Part shown: piece by piece, positions 20,519 through 33,149 of the stretch
Numbering within the stretch: the stretch's first letter is position 1
How the letters are laid out: the number at the start of each line of letters is the position of its first letter
Assembly: GCA_964016875.1 (NCBI GenBank)
Contig: OZ024718.1
Coordinates: forward strand, 39,682,406-39,746,405
Direction: 5' to 3'
DNA length: 64,000 nucleotides
Origin: Fallopia convolvulus
Lineage: Eukaryota; Streptophyta; Magnoliopsida; Caryophyllales; Polygonaceae
Program-made: the position numbers and the translations under genes
Notes under the pieces: generated by a model
What the model was told of the DNA's origin: nothing
Database searches by the model: none
What the model saw: only the letters and a program-made list of their open reading frames with translations

Positions 20519-21565
20519 TGTTGGGACCTCTGGTTCTAAACATCGGAACAACGATACAGTTCTCTGAGTTTTGATAATGACAAACACTATAAGGGAACTA
20601 ATGTGCTTCGATCAAGTATTTCCAAGGAATACAGGTTGAACAAGGAACCTCCATGAATGACTAAAGATCACAGGAGCACAGAATGAAGAGTTCCCATCAA
20701 AGGAACTCTGAAGATGAAAGTTCACAAGAAGATAGGAACTCCCAGGAATGACCAGAGAACACAGGTTTACACGATGAAGAGTTTCTCTCAAAGGAACTCT
20801 GAAGAGGACAGTTCCCACGACATGGGAACTCACATGTGAAGACAAGGACCGATCAGCGCATATCACGGGATTCTGTCTTGGACAGGATGAAGGCACAGTC
20901 TGAGGAGCAGACTATCACGATTGATCCAACGGTCCGATCATTTCAAGAAGTTGACCTAGTTCAAATTGAAGTCACATGTGAAGAAAGTACAACTTGGGCA
21001 TCAAGCAAAGGGCATTTCGGACACAAATGAAAGATGCGATTGAAGCCCAAGTTCACTCGAGTATAAAGCCAAATGAATAGTACTCGGATTGAGCACTTCT
21101 CCCAGAACTCACAAATACCCACAACAGAGAAAGAGAAAGAAGAAGAGAAGTCCCCGGCGGCGAGTGTCTGATCTCGACGACGGTGAAGCCAAGTTCCCAG
21201 GAGCAAGGGAACTGCGATTCGGTGTAAGGTTTGAGTTACTTATTTAGTGATTGTTGTTCGCTTAGGAACTCAGTTGAGAAGATTCATTAGTGTTGCTAGA
21301 GTTAGGTAGAACTCGTAGGAACAGAGAAGTTTGAATCTGGTTGTTTGTAACTAAGGAACAAATCAATAACATAAGTAAGTCATTCAAAATCCTCCAAGCG
21401 GAGGTAGAGGTTTACCCATACAACTAGTTGGTTGTAGTGGGGTTCCTCTATAAGGGAACTGTGTTCATTCCGTCTTTTTAATACTTGCGATAGTTTCTTC
21501 CGCTGCCTTGGGAACAGCTTAATAGCCAGTTCCCAAGCTCTAAGCTAACCGGTCTCGATCCAACA
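20519..21565 (+). repeat. 5' LTR of the SIRE-like copia
   Basis: The LTR begins TGTTGGGACCTCTGG and ends GATCCAACA. A TATA box lies at 21062 (GTATAAAGCC). Repeated AGGAACTC and GGGAACT words fill U3. Confidence 0.9.
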
Positions 21566-21567
21566 AT

Positions 21568-21579
21568 TGGTATCAGAGC
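21568..21579 (+). other. Primer binding site, tRNA-iMet type
   Basis: TGGTATCAGAGC lies two bases after the LTR end and matches the initiator-Met tRNA 3' end used by most plant LTR retrotransposons. Confidence 0.95.
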
Positions 21580-21620
21580 GAGGCTGCTCTAGATTTGTGT
21601 TAGCATCGCAGGTATCAAAC

Positions 21621-23594
21621 ATGGCTCACGAACTCACCCAAGTCGGTCACAACAACAGCAAGCCACCAAGGCTCATCACTGGTAGATTCGAAGTCTGGCA
21701 ACGCGACATGAAGATCTGGATGCGCAGCCAGGACTACCAAGCTTGGTGCGTCATAGAGAAAGGGAACTTCAAAATTGATCCAGCGATTGAGAATGACCTT
21801 TCAAAATGGGGACCCAATGAGTACAAGTGCATGGAGGCCAACTTCAAAGCCATCCAGTACCTCAAGAATGCCATGTCGGTGCAAGACTGAGACAGAGTGG
21901 CAAACCTAGACACGGCAAAGGAAGTGTGGGAAGCCATTCAACAAATGCACATTGGGAACTCAGACCTCCGAGAAGATCTTCAGATGAACGCAAGGAGGGA
22001 GTTCTTCACCTTCCTAATGGAGATAGGAGAATCTGTTGATAGCTACCAATCCCGTTTCGAGGGACTTTGCACCAAGATGACTGGCCTTAGGATCACTAAA
22101 GAGGAAGTCACCGACAAAATGAAGGTTCAACAACTCTTCAATGGGTTGACTGGAGAATGGACAAATGAAAGAACGATGTTCAAAGAGAATCCCGAAAATA
22201 GAGCTCTTATGCTCCACCAGGTCTTTGGGAAACTGGTGGGATATGAGAAGAGAAAGATAGACGACAGGGAGCAAAAGCGAGCACATCAGGGGATAGCTCT
22301 CAAACTTGAAAAGGTGATCAAGGCAGTACAAGAGCAACATGAAGAATCTGAAGAAGATGAGGACGAAGAGCTAGTCCTTGTAACAAAGGCTCTTCGATCT
22401 TTCTACAAAGGGAAGTTCAAGAAGAACTATGGGAACTCAGGAAAAGGACAGAGTTCCTAAAGAAAATCTGCTGAAAAGGACCTCTCGGATGTGACATGCT
22501 ACAAGTGTTACAAGAAGGGACACTTTGCCAAGGAGTGCCCTCAAGGAACGGACAACCGAGGAAAAGGGAAAAAGGCCTACATAGCCACATGGAGTGATGA
22601 TGAAGACGAGGAGCCTGAATCATGGGCTCAACCTGACATGTGTTCCATGGCCTTAGGAGAAACCACTGGGGAACAACCCAGTGAGGTAACCCCCGAATCC
22701 GTTCTTTCTTCTTTATCAAATTATGAGAAACCTGAACTGCTTAAAATTCTCTCAAGTCTGGTCAAAGATAACATTAAATTGCAAAGGAAGCTAGAAAAAT
22801 CAGAACAAACTAATGCTGAGTTAGTCGGTCTTGAGCCATGTCCCACCTGTGTGCCCTTATTGGACAAGGTTCAATCTTATGTGTCCCACATCGTAAAGTT
22901 AGAGGATGAGATTAGGACCCTAGAAAGTGACAAGAATATCTTTCTGCAAAAACTAAGTGAAAAGGTTGAAAGCCCTAAAGCTTCTTGTTCCCAGACCAAA
23001 TTTGTGCCAGCCAAACACGGCATAGGGTATGAGTCAGAGAGCCCTAATAAAGGGAAGTCCCCCTTGAGTGAACAAGAGATTAATGAATGTAGGGCCTTAG
23101 AACTTCAGTGCGAGAAAAGGAAAAATGCTCACTTAGAAGAAAAGATACGTGTTCTGGAAAGTGGAGTGAATGGAGAAGTAGAATACTACACTGGGAACAC
23201 TGGACACAAGCTATATGTCCAGATAGCCAAAGGGAACGGGTCTAGAGTGGTTAACAAAGAAACTATGGATAGGAACAGGATACAGAGACCGCATCCTAAG
23301 TACTACCTAGGAGAATACTACAAGACCTGCTGGAACTGTGGTGCTCATGGGCACTACAAGGAAAGCTGTCCCAAAGCTAGGGCCCAAACTCAAAAGAACA
23401 ACGAATACTGGAAAAGGCAAAATCACAGATCCAACCCTGCTAGAGTTCCCACCCGTAGAAACACACATAGGAACTCTGTCCTTAACTCTAGGGATCCTTG
23501 TGACGTTAATATTGCTGATTACATGTTGTTCGAGAATATCTTTCCTTGTAAGGAACCAGGCAAGAGTCATCTTGCCTGGGTCATCAAAAACTAA
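21621..23594 (+). pseudogene. Copia gag, long, with two zinc knuckles
   Basis: Gag forms the virus-like particle. ATG 21621 opens MAHELTQVGH, and a retrotransposon gag domain follows (RFEVWQRDMKIWMRSQDYQAW, VDSYQSRFEGLCTKM). The first zinc knuckle CYKCYKKGHFAKEC lies near 22497, and a Glu/Lys-rich, probably coiled-coil, stretch spans 22700-23200. A second knuckle CWNCGAHGHYKESC lies near 23328. In-frame stops lie at 21888 (TGA), 22458 (TAA) and 23592 (TAA); the frame itself is unbroken and continues into pol. The length, over 650 residues, is larger than usual copia gag and typical of SIRE-type elements. Confidence 0.88.
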
Positions 23595-23600
23595 CTTTTC

Positions 23601-25892
23601 TTGGAGGTGGCAGTGAGGGGGAACACCACATGGGTCATTGACAGTGGATGTTCAAATCATATGACCGGAAATAAAGAAAACCTCACCTCACTCCACACGA
23701 AGGCCGAAGGAGGTCATGTGTCCTTCGGAAACAAGAACAAGGGAGAAATCATAGGAACATGGGAAGTACTACTCAACAAATCAATCAAAATCAGCAACGT
23801 CAATCTGGTAAAGGATCTGGGGTACAATCTGTTGAGTGTGTCCCAAATATGTGACCAAGGGAACAACATAGTCACATTTGACTCAAATGAATGCCTAGTC
23901 ATCAACAAAAAGACCAACAAGATCATTCTAAGAGGAAGAAGGACCAACAACGTGTACGTGGTTGACACAGAGTTTGAACCACCAAGGAAACTGTGCCTTG
24001 CAAGTTCCCATGACGAAACGGAACTCTGGCATCGAAGGCTAGGACACGCAGGCATGAACCAAATCTTGAAGCTCTATCTCCAGGATCTCGTCGTCGGTCT
24101 CCCACGAATTAACCTTGAAGGAGTCAAGATGTGTGAAGCCTGTGTTCGAGGAAAGCAAACAAGGAACTCCTTCAAGCCCAAAAGGATGGTGAGCACGACC
24201 AGGCCCTTAGAGCTAATTCATATGGATCTTTGCGGTCCCATGCACACCGAAAGCTATGGAGGAAAGAGGTACATGTATGTTTTAATCGATGATTTTTCAC
24301 GATTCGCATGGGTGTTATTCTTGAGATCAAAATCAGATGCCTTCAAAGAATTCGAAGTCCTAATCACAAGAATGGAGGTCAGCATGGGACTCAAACTCAA
24401 GGCTCTCAGATCTGATCATGGAACCGAGTTTGAAAACTCACAGTTCCTAAGATACTGTGACGAACATGGGATCTCTCACAACTTCTCGGCCCCTCGCACT
24501 CCTCAGCAAAACGGAGTTGTCGAAAGGAAAAACAGGACCTTGGAAGACATGGCTAGAATTATGTTGTTTGAAAGTGGAGTTCCAGAGTACTTTTGGGCTG
24601 AAGCTATCTCCACAGCTACCTACATCTTGAATCGAGCCATGATCAGACCCTTGATCAAGAAGACATCCTATGAGCTCATCAAAGGAAGAAAGCCCAATAT
24701 CTCTCATCTAAGGACCTTCGGATGCAAATGCTTCGTCCACAACAATGGGAAAGACAACCTTGGCAAATTTGATCCCAGGAGTGATGAAGGGATATTCCTG
24801 GGATACTCTTCCCACAACAAGGCGTACAGGGTCTATAACAAGAGGACCAAGAAGATAGAGGAAAACATCCACGTCATCTTCGACGAGAAATCTGTAAAGA
24901 TGGGAACAGAGGTTCAAGGAAAGGGAACTCTGTTCAAGCTGGTCAGACAAGAAGAAGACGACGAAGAGGATGAACCAAGAAAGAGAGATGAAGACTATCC
25001 AAGTGTGAACAATGCTCCACAATCAGGGAACAATGAAGGAGATCAAAACTCCACAGATCAAAGCTCCTTTGAAGCTCCCTCCTCAACAGAAGAACCACAA
25101 GATGCTTCGAACTCTCTTGTTCCCCAGAATGAAAACGTACTAGAATCAAGTGTTCAGGGGGAACAAAGAGAGAACACAATAGCACAACCAGAAGAGACAC
25201 TTAGCGAGGAAGCTGAAGACGGGTCTCCCCATGAAGAAGAAGCCTCGAACGGAGGTGAAACGAGTCCAAGGGAACCCACTCGTACAAGAAATTTCCAACA
25301 AAGGAAAGACCATCCCATTGAGAACATCATCACTCCATATGACAAAGGTGTTCTGACTCGCTCCTCTCTCAATAATTTTTGTGCTTTTAATGCGTTTGTC
25401 TCGATGGTGGAACCAAAAAGCATCAAAGAAGCCCTAAAGGACCCAGACTGGATCCAAGCCATGCAACAAGAACTACACCAATTTGAGAGGAACAAGGTGT
25501 GGAAACTAGTCCCCAGGCCCAAAAACAAGAATATCATAGGAACTCGGTGGGTCTTTCGAAACAAACTCGACGATACTGGGGCCGTAGCTAGAAACAAGGC
25601 TCGTTTGGTTGCTCAAGGCTACAAACAAGAAGAGGGGATCGACTATGACGAGACCTTTGCACCAGTTGCAAGGATCGAGGCCATTCGTCTTCTCATAGCC
25701 TATGCAGCCCACAAAGGATTCAAGCTATACCAAATGGATGTGAAGACGGCCTTTCTAAATGGGCACCTCAAAGAAGAAGTGTACGTAGCTCAACCCCCAG
25801 GATTCGAAGATGAGAAGCTACCTAACCACGTCTACTTCCTGGAGAGGGCCCTCTACGGACTCAAACAAGCTCCTCGAGCATGGTATGACAGG
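23601..25892 (+). pseudogene. Copia pol: protease, integrase, truncated reverse transcriptase
   Basis: In the same frame as gag. The protease begins WVIDSGCSNHMTG near 23631. The pre-integrase block LWHRRLGHAGMNQ lies near 24029 with CEACVRGKQ downstream. The integrase core carries its first Asp in HMDLCGP, the second at RSDHGTEFEN and Glu in NGVVERKNR. A Glu/Asp/Ser-rich linker covers 24940-25300. Reverse transcriptase runs from about 25405 (MVEPKSIKEALKDPDW) through MDVKTAFLNGHLKEEVY to RALYGLKQAPRAWYDR, where it hits LTR sequence at 25892. The catalytic YVDD block, RNase H and everything after are absent, so it cannot reverse-transcribe on its own. Confidence 0.92.
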
Positions 25893-26936
25893 TTGGGACT
25901 CTGGTTCTAAACATCGGAACAACGATACAGTTCTCCGAGTTTTGATAATGACAAACACTATAAGGGAACTAATGTGCTTCGATCAAGTATTTCCAAGGAA
26001 TACAGGTTGAACAAGGAACCTCCATGAATGACTAAAGATCACAGGAGCACAGAATGAAGAGTTCCCATCAAAGGAACTCTGAAGATGAAAGTTCACAAGA
26101 AGATAGGAACTCCCAGGAATGACCAGAGAACACAGGTTTACACGATGAAGAGTTTCTCTCAAAGGAACTCTGAAGAGGACAGTTCCCACGACATGGGAAC
26201 TCACATGTGAAGACAAGGACCGATCAGTGCATATCACGGGATTCTGTCTTGGACAGGATGAAGGCACAGTCTGAGGAGCAGACTGTCACGATTGATCCAA
26301 CGGTCCGATCATTTCAAGAAGTTGACCTAGTTCAAATTGAAGTCACATGTGAAGAAAGTACAACTTGGGCATCAAGCAAAGGGCATTTCGGACACAAATG
26401 AAAGATGCGATTGAAGCCCAAGTTCACTCGAGTATAAAGCCAAATGAATAGTACTCGGATTGAGCACTTCTCCCAGAACTCACAAATACCCACAACAGAG
26501 AAAGAGAAAGAAGAAGAGAAGTCCCCGGCGGCGAGTGTCTGATCTCGACGACGGTGAAGCCAAGTTCCCAGGAGCAAGGGAACTGCGATTCGGTGTAAGG
26601 TTTGAGTTACTTATTTAGTGATTGTTGTTCGCTTAGGAACTCAGTTGAGAAGATTCATTAGTATTGCTAGAGTTAGGTAGAACTCGTAGGAACAGAGAAG
26701 TTTGAATCTGGTTGTTTGTAACTAAGAAACAAATCAATAATATAAGTAAGTCATTCAAAATCCTCCAAGCGGAGGTAGAGGTTTACCCATACAACTAGTT
26801 GGTTGTAGTGGGGTTCCTCTATAAGGGAACTGTGTTCATTCCGTCTTTTTAATACTTGCGATAGTTTCTTCCGCTGCCTTGGGAACAACTTAATAGCCAG
26901 TTCCCAAGCTCTAATCTAACCGGTCCCGATCCAACA
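25892..26936 (+). repeat. 3' LTR of the SIRE-like copia
   Basis: It matches the 5' LTR from GTTGGGA onward. The first base or two are lost at the junction with reverse transcriptase, where both partners share GTTG. It ends GATCCAACA at 26936. A TATA box lies at 26432. Confidence 0.9.
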
Positions 26937-28296
26937 GATACAAGGGTCTAAACCCCCTTTTCATTGTTTTCAGGTTCATCAGGGCTTTGTGAAGTCTGTT
27001 TAAAATTAAGTAAATGTCTCCTTCAAAATCAAGTATGGTGCAAATTTTGCCACATAGTAAGTAGGCGTGGGATTTTGAGAGGGTGGGCCAAGGAGATTTG
27101 TGGAGAGTTATTTGGGGTAACAGACCTTTGGAGATCATAGGGAAAGGATTCTTGCTCACCAAAATTAGAATTGGAGAGCAATTGAATGCTAGGGTTAGGA
27201 TTAGGGTTAGGGGGTGGGTGATAGCAATCAAAGGACCATGAAAAATAAGCTTGTAAAGAAGGTGTCTCAAAAGCCAAGACCAAGACCTTTTCCCAAGGTC
27301 TCGGGAATTTAGGTTGAAGAAGGTGTTTATGAATCTGATATTATGTCTTCAAAATATTCATCCATGGCGTTCAAGGCCTCCAAGGAAGAGAATCAAGTTA
27401 TGAAAATTCGGAAAGTTAAAAAACCCGTCAAATGGAAAACAGTGCTTAAACTGGTCATAACTTGGGCTAGAAAACTGATCTGAAGTCCGTTCAATATGCG
27501 TTGGAAAGATAATTAAAAGTTCTACAACGTTGTGGTTTAAATGAAATTCAGAATCAAACAGGAAAGAGCCGAAAAATGCATTTTACTGAGAGCTGTTCAA
27601 GTCTTACGAGAATATTATCTTTGATATTTAATTCTATTTTTAGTTAGAACTTTAATAAGTGATATTTTCGGCCATAGGTTTATGTTAGTGGCTGAAATAT
27701 CTTAGTTGTACTTTATTTAATATCTTTTTGAGTTTTAGGATTAGTTTTTTAGTTTTCTTATCTAAATAAGTCAAATAATTATTTATTTGATTTACTTATG
27801 GTAAGTGGACTTAGATAGATGTTTTTATATTATTATATGTTATCTTGGAAAACAAGAAAAGGACTTTTCTACCCTTCTAGGGCAGATCTCCTTGAATTAT
27901 TCTCCAAGACAACTCTACCTTGTATTATCTTTAAATAGTTATTATTTTCATTCAATAAAAATCAGTCTGAATTAGATAAACCCCTATTGGTTTATCTAGT
28001 TTGTGGGCCATTAAAGCAACTATTGTTCAATCATTCAATCTCTACGATCATCATCACTAATTTGTTTTCTTTCAATTTCAGATTTGGTTTGTTAATTTGA
28101 TTAATTAAGTTAGTTCTAGTTTGATGGTTAAAGATCAAACCTAGTTCATCAAGGGTTGGAGCGAATTCAATTGAACTATCCTTTTGATTATCTTAACTCT
28201 TCAAATCAGATTTGTTCTAAATCATTCTCATTCATATTTCGAGTTTCTTGTTCATCAAGTTATTAACTTTGAAGGCAATTCAGGTTAGAAATTGTG
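26937..28296. other. Unassigned; possible copia linker and LTR-like sequence
   Basis: 26937-27300 on the minus strand reads a Pro/Ser/Asn-rich frame (27029-27283) that could be the integrase-RT linker of the copia remnant at 28.3-31 kb. 27590-28080 resembles an LTR in plus orientation, with CATTCAATAAA at 27950-27961. I could not define LTR ends or a target duplication. Confidence 0.3.
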
Positions 28297-29770
28297 TTAC
28301 TGGCAAGATTGGGATCCTGTGTGGTTAAATACTTGATCAACGAGGAGTAATCCGAGGCGATCACGTATCAGTGGGTTGCTGAGTTGGCAGGGGAACAAAA
28401 AAGGAGGCCAATCATCACCTAACGAAGGTTGGTTAGGGTTTTCTTGAGGAGGAAGTTTGGTGTAGGGAAACTCAATCTCAACAAATTGAACATGACAGGA
28501 AGTGTATATTCGTTGGGTGACAGGATCAAGGCATTGGTACACACTCTGAGAGGAGGAATAGCCAATGAATAGACAAGGAATAGACCTAGGCTCAAGTTTA
28601 TGAGAAGCAAAAGGACGAAGCCACGGAAAGCAAAGACACCCAAAACATTTGATCTTGCTATAATTTGGAACTTGACCCGTGAGTTTTTGAAAAGGAGATA
28701 GGAGACACAGAGTAGGTGTAGGAAGCCAATTTATAAGATAAATGGCTGTAAGCAAGGCGTGAGGCCAATAATCCAATGGAAGACCCGAAAAAGTTAAGAG
28801 CGAGAGGCCAGTTTCGACAATGTGTCGATGACGACGTTTAGACAGCCCATTATGTTCAGCAGTGTGAGGAGGAGAGGTGAGATGAGTGATGTTTATCAAA
28901 CTTAAGAAGGGTCGAAGGACAAGATATTCACCTCCATATTCCGAGTAAAGAATTTTGATTTCGTGGTTAAAGAAATTTTCAACGAGTGAACGAAATTTAA
29001 TAAAGACAATATGAGTTTCAAATTTTCGTTTGGGAGGATAAACCCATATATACTTCGTAAAGTGATCAACAAATATGACATAGTACTTGAAACCATCGTA
29101 AGATAATACAGGAGAAGTCCAGACATCAGACTAAACGATATCAAGAAGGTAAGTAGAGCAAATTGTGGAGGTAGCAAAAGGAAGTTTATGACTTTTATTG
29201 ATATGACATGAAGTACAATCAGATTGAGAAAACAAAGACCTATATAAATTAAACTTCTTACGAATAAACTGAAAAATTGCTGAAGATGGATGCCTAATTT
29301 ATGATGTCAAGAGGCGGCTGGAAGTTGACGTAGAGCAGAAAAGGAAACTGGAGGTGAAGTAGGCCATACATAGACACCATCAATGCAAGGACCGCTAAGA
29401 ATGGTAGAACCCGTTTAGATATCCTTCACAAGAAAACAATTGGGTAAGAAAACCATAGCATAACGAGTTTCAACAATGAATTTGGAAACAGAGAGAATGT
29501 TTTTAGAGATTGATGGAACACACAAAGCATTTGAAAGATGAAAATTTTGTGTGGAAGAGGGAAGAATGAAAGAACCAGAGTGCGTAATTTTCAAACTTTG
29601 ACCGTTACCGACATAGACTTCGTCATGTCCAGTGTAGGGCTGATGTAAGGCTAAGTTGGCAAGATCATTGTTAAGATGGTTTGAGGCCCCATTATAAACG
29701 AGCCAATTGGAATTGACTGAAGAATTGGAAGCAAGATTAAGGTGGAGGGTTTAGAAAACGGTTTGAGGGC
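28297..29770 (-). pseudogene. Copia protease and integrase remnant
   Basis: On the minus strand the protease reads NWLVYNGASNHLNNDLANL near 29700, with the catalytic Asp of DSGA/DSGT replaced (YNGA). Then comes the zinc-binding pre-integrase region near 29180-29290. The integrase core has SDVWTSPVL, IFVDHFTKYIW and EHNGLSKRRHRHIVETGL, then DYWPHALLTAIYLINWLPT. There is a stop before SDVW and a frame change near 28900. Sequence ends after CLFIGYSSSQSVYQC and CHVQFVEIEFP. Reverse transcriptase and RNase H are not found downstream. Confidence 0.85.
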
Positions 29771-29793
29771 GGAAATTGAACTTTAGGGTATTG

Positions 29794-30788
29794 TTAGCGA
29801 AATTTAGGGCATTGGGAGATCACATGGCCAACCTCTTTGCAAAATTGACATCGACCAAGGAATGGTTTAGACACGGTGGGTGGGGTTGAGTTTGAACGCG
29901 AATTAGAGGAGTTTTTATAGTTGAGAGGGTTTGTGGGAGGCCGAGAAGGACAAAAAGTTCCAAGAGAATTAGGGTTTTGAGGGTAGGGCATTTGTGGGTT
30001 GGGAGTCTAGTGTTGAGGAGGTGGAGGTGGAGGAGCCGAAGGCTGCCAAGGCAAGGTAGAGTTGTTGCCCTTCGAGCGGTTTTTGGTTTGTTTCTGAGCA
30101 TTAAGGGCCGTCACCGGGTTTGTGTCCGATGACTCAACTTTGAGTTCTAGCTCTTTAAGAAGGAGCTTTTCATGGAGTTCCTCAAAAGAAATACATGTAT
30201 CCCTCGTATTAACAACATCAATCACAGACTAGAAATTAGAATCCAATCCTTTCAAGATGTAGTCAATGAAGTCTTCTTGAGAAAGAGGAGAGTCCAAGGG
30301 CGTTAAGAGATTAGAGGTCGACTTCATAGCCTGCATGAACTCGGAAGCAGAAGAAGAGCCCTTTTTAATAGAACAGAGCTTTTATTTAACTTGCTTTTTG
30401 TGACCTTAGGATGCCGTGCAATAGGTCTGCTTAAGAGTGTCCCAAAAAGCTTGGCACGACTTGGCTTGAGTAACCAACATGGCTACCGAGGCGGACAAGG
30501 TACCAAGAAGAGCCCAAAAGGGAGGCGATATTGACGTTTCCAGGTTAAGTAAGGAGGGTTTTTAATGGTGGCATTGTCTTGGACGGTGATTTCAGTAGGA
30601 GAAGCAGGATGAGTACCATCCAAGAATTTGAAAAGATCATAGCCTTCAAGAGTGGCTTGAATCTGAGTTTTCCAAGTGAGGTAATTTGTGGGAGTAAGTT
30701 TGATTATGTTTGTAAAGTGGACAATGGTAAAAGGTTTGGACATTTCATGTGGATGATTAGCAAGAGAGGTGGCGAAGTCTGGAGCCAT
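29794..30788 (-). pseudogene. Copia gag remnant, minus strand
   Basis: It opens at 30788 with MAPDFATSLANHPHEMSKP and continues into LTPTNYLTWKTQIQATLEGY then DLFKFLDGTHP, the copia gag start. It ends with the zinc knuckle CQFCKEVGHVISQC near 29800-29850. Several frameshifts lie between, and the middle is readable only in pieces such as FEELHEKLLLKELELK near 30190. The short gag fits Ale/Retrofit-type copia elements (inference). Confidence 0.8.
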
Positions 30789-30839
30789 GGCCGAACGATT
30801 TTGTGGATGGTTTACGTGGAGAAGGAGGCCGAGGAAAGT

Positions 30840-31050
30840 ATGCGGATGATACTATATAGAGATATATGTGTGTAAAGAGAAGTGGTGATTATTATTATGC
30901 AAGAGAAGGTATATATACAAGAGTAGATTGTATGCCAAGTAATAAATAAACCCTAGTACAAATACTATCCATAAATAAAAGATTATGGTCAAACTAGAAG
31001 ATAGAATGTAAAGGAAAGATATTATTCTGTTAATTCTATCAATAGTAACT
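30840..31050 (-). repeat. Probable 5' LTR end and decayed primer binding site of the minus-strand copia
   Basis: Upstream of the gag start the minus strand reads TAGTATCATCCGC at about 30850, a weak match to TGGTATCAGAGC. It is preceded by AT-rich, LTR-like sequence with TATATATAC near 30910. The LTR is short, as in Ale-type elements. No second copy is visible, so the borders are guesses. Confidence 0.4.
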
Positions 31051-32571
31051 AATGTGGTTTGATTGGATCAACACACATGATATAGTTAGAGTAATGTATG
31101 TGAATGGATCTGAAAGAACATATCAACCAAGTTCAGAAGTTTGCAATATAATTGCCACAGCTGCATCACATATATTTGTCATACATCCATAAAAGGATAA
31201 AAGCTCACCAATCAGAAATCAAATGTACGTATGTGCGTGGAATGAGTGCAAACTAAGTATAGTGGGACACACACATGGGCAAAACCTAGGTGTAAGACCG
31301 TGATTGGGTACAAGGGAAGGAGTCCATGTGAGGAGCGTCGGGTAACCACGTGGACTCTGATCGATATAACGTACCTACCCACTCCTAAATGACTTCTCTC
31401 TTAAAGCTAGGGCCAAAAAATCCTTTCATTTGACACACCGTACCAATCCGTCGAATCGCCATCAACATGCATGCATGTGGCTTCGGATATTTGCTCTAAC
31501 ACTTGAGCAAGATCAGCGACTGATATATATATACACACACACATTTGTGATTTGTGAATGGTATGGTTTCATCTATATGCGTGTGTTTGTTTCGTGGCGG
31601 CTTCATTTATCTGCATTTGCACCTGCACCTCGATCCAAACTATAAATTGGATAGATCGAGAGGGGCAGGTGCACATGTAGGCAAATCGTTGTCGCCTTTG
31701 GAGATCAGATCGATCGGCGTACACAAGAAAACACTTTGTCGCCTTTAGATCGAAACCCTTCTACACACACACACACATCAAGCTGAGTTTGACTGAACCA
31801 TCGTTTATGTTTCCTTTTCTTTGCAGTTTCTATCAATTAGTGTTTCCATTGACATGAAAACGTGAACGTGTGTAACTCAACCTTCTCATTCCAAATATTA
31901 GCTTGTGCCTATAATTTAGTTTTGGCTTACATCTGAATTTCAGTTTCTATCATTTTCGCATTTTAATTACTTGTTATGTACTGTCGTTACTAATCTACTA
32001 GCTAGCTTAATCATGTTAGATTTCATGTGTTAATTGATTAATTCAGGACAAAAAAAAGCTTCTAGCTTCTCTCAACTGTACGTACATCTTTATCTAAGGC
32101 AATATGTGTATTTACTCATTCATCTGCTTGATTAAGGACAACAAACAAAGTTTTTTTTAAACAACTCCCTGTATCATATCACAAGGAAATAATTTTGGTT
32201 AAAAGGGGGTTTTATTTCTTGATTGACAATTGTAATTTAAGAACACCCACTATCTAATGGTTCCAATCTAACCAAGCCAAAATTTCCTGTAAACTAAACA
32301 TTGTAAATTACAATTGTTCTTTTGCACAAGTCTTCAGCTTTAATTTCAGATTTTCCTCTCCCTCCCCTAAGATCAAAGTAATCTGTACATGTTATTTAGG
32401 ATGTGCTCTTTCATATCGATCAATATAAAGACATTGTAAATTACAATTTTTATTTATAATACTTATAAAGACATGTTAACACCTACGTAGAAAGTTGCAA
32501 AATTTATGTGATTGAAATATTTGTTGTTGGAGTCTTTTTTTTCACGTACCAAAAAAGGATGAAGAAGTCAT
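31051..32571. other. Noncoding stretch with small microsatellites
   Basis: Contains (TA)n(CA)n at 31522-31543 and CA runs at 31763-31778. No coding sequence was recognised; frames at 31430-31748 overlap the microsatellite and look random. Confidence 0.5.
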
Positions 32572-32888
32572 TGTGTGAAGTGTGAACTATATCCTAAGTG
32601 TTGCCTCTTTGGCAATTGTGGGCGGGCCTTCTTGCATTTATTTGTACAACTAGGTAGCCTTGTCAGCTAGGTTTTCTTTGCCCCTTGTATATATATGTAG
32701 CTAGCCACCTTTATCCATTATTGTAGTTTGTAAATACAAATCCCAAAATAGAGAAAGCCTTCTCTCTAGGCTACCTCCTTTTTAATTTGCCTTGTTTGTT
32801 TTGTTCTTCATTGTTCTATCGTTCCAGTTGACGGATCGATCTTCACCTTGAGCATCCTAGAATCAATTGAGTTTGTTGATTCTCCACA
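32572..32888 (+). repeat. Copia-type LTR followed by a primer binding site
   Basis: It begins near TGTGTGAAGTG and ends TTGATTCTCCACA, about 0.32 kb, with TGTATATATATG near 32687. CGGTATCAGAGC follows immediately at 32889-32900, a one-base variant of the initiator-Met tRNA site. It is much shorter than the SIRE-like LTR at 20.5 kb, so it may belong to a different copia element than the pol sequence that follows. Confidence 0.6.
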
Positions 32889-33149
32889 CGGTATCAGAGC
32901 CACAAGATGAATTCATGAGATGATTCTTGAGTTTTTACAGGCTCCCTCTTTCTCTGTTGTTCACTTGTTCATTCTGCTTGATTTCCTCTTTCTTTGTTGT
33001 TATTTTACTCGTTCCGCTGTTCTACTTTTGTTTTTTTGCCCTGTTCTACGGTTCGATTCTTCCCTCTGTTTGCTCATTCTGTTGTTAGTTGATCGTTCGG
33101 CTTGTTAGGTGATCGTTCAGATCGTTCAACATGGAGTGAGAGAAAGAGG

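Larger units (their letters stand above)
20519..26936 (+). mobile_element. Ty1/copia element, SIRE-like, internally deleted
   Basis: The order is 5' LTR, tRNA-Met primer binding site, gag, protease, integrase, the first part of reverse transcriptase, then directly the 3' LTR. The two LTRs of about 1,045 bp differ at roughly ten positions by eye, so the copy is young. The long gag with two zinc knuckles and the RSDHGTEFEN integrase block fit the SIRE/Maximus lineage (inference). The flanks AACGA and GATAC are not a target duplication, so one side may have been rearranged. The second half of reverse transcriptase, RNase H and the polypurine tract are missing. Confidence 0.9.

Noticed and set aside
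27590..28290. Solo LTR in plus orientation
   Set aside because: The sequence is LTR-like, but I found neither TG...CA borders nor matching 5-bp flanks, so it is reported only as unassigned.
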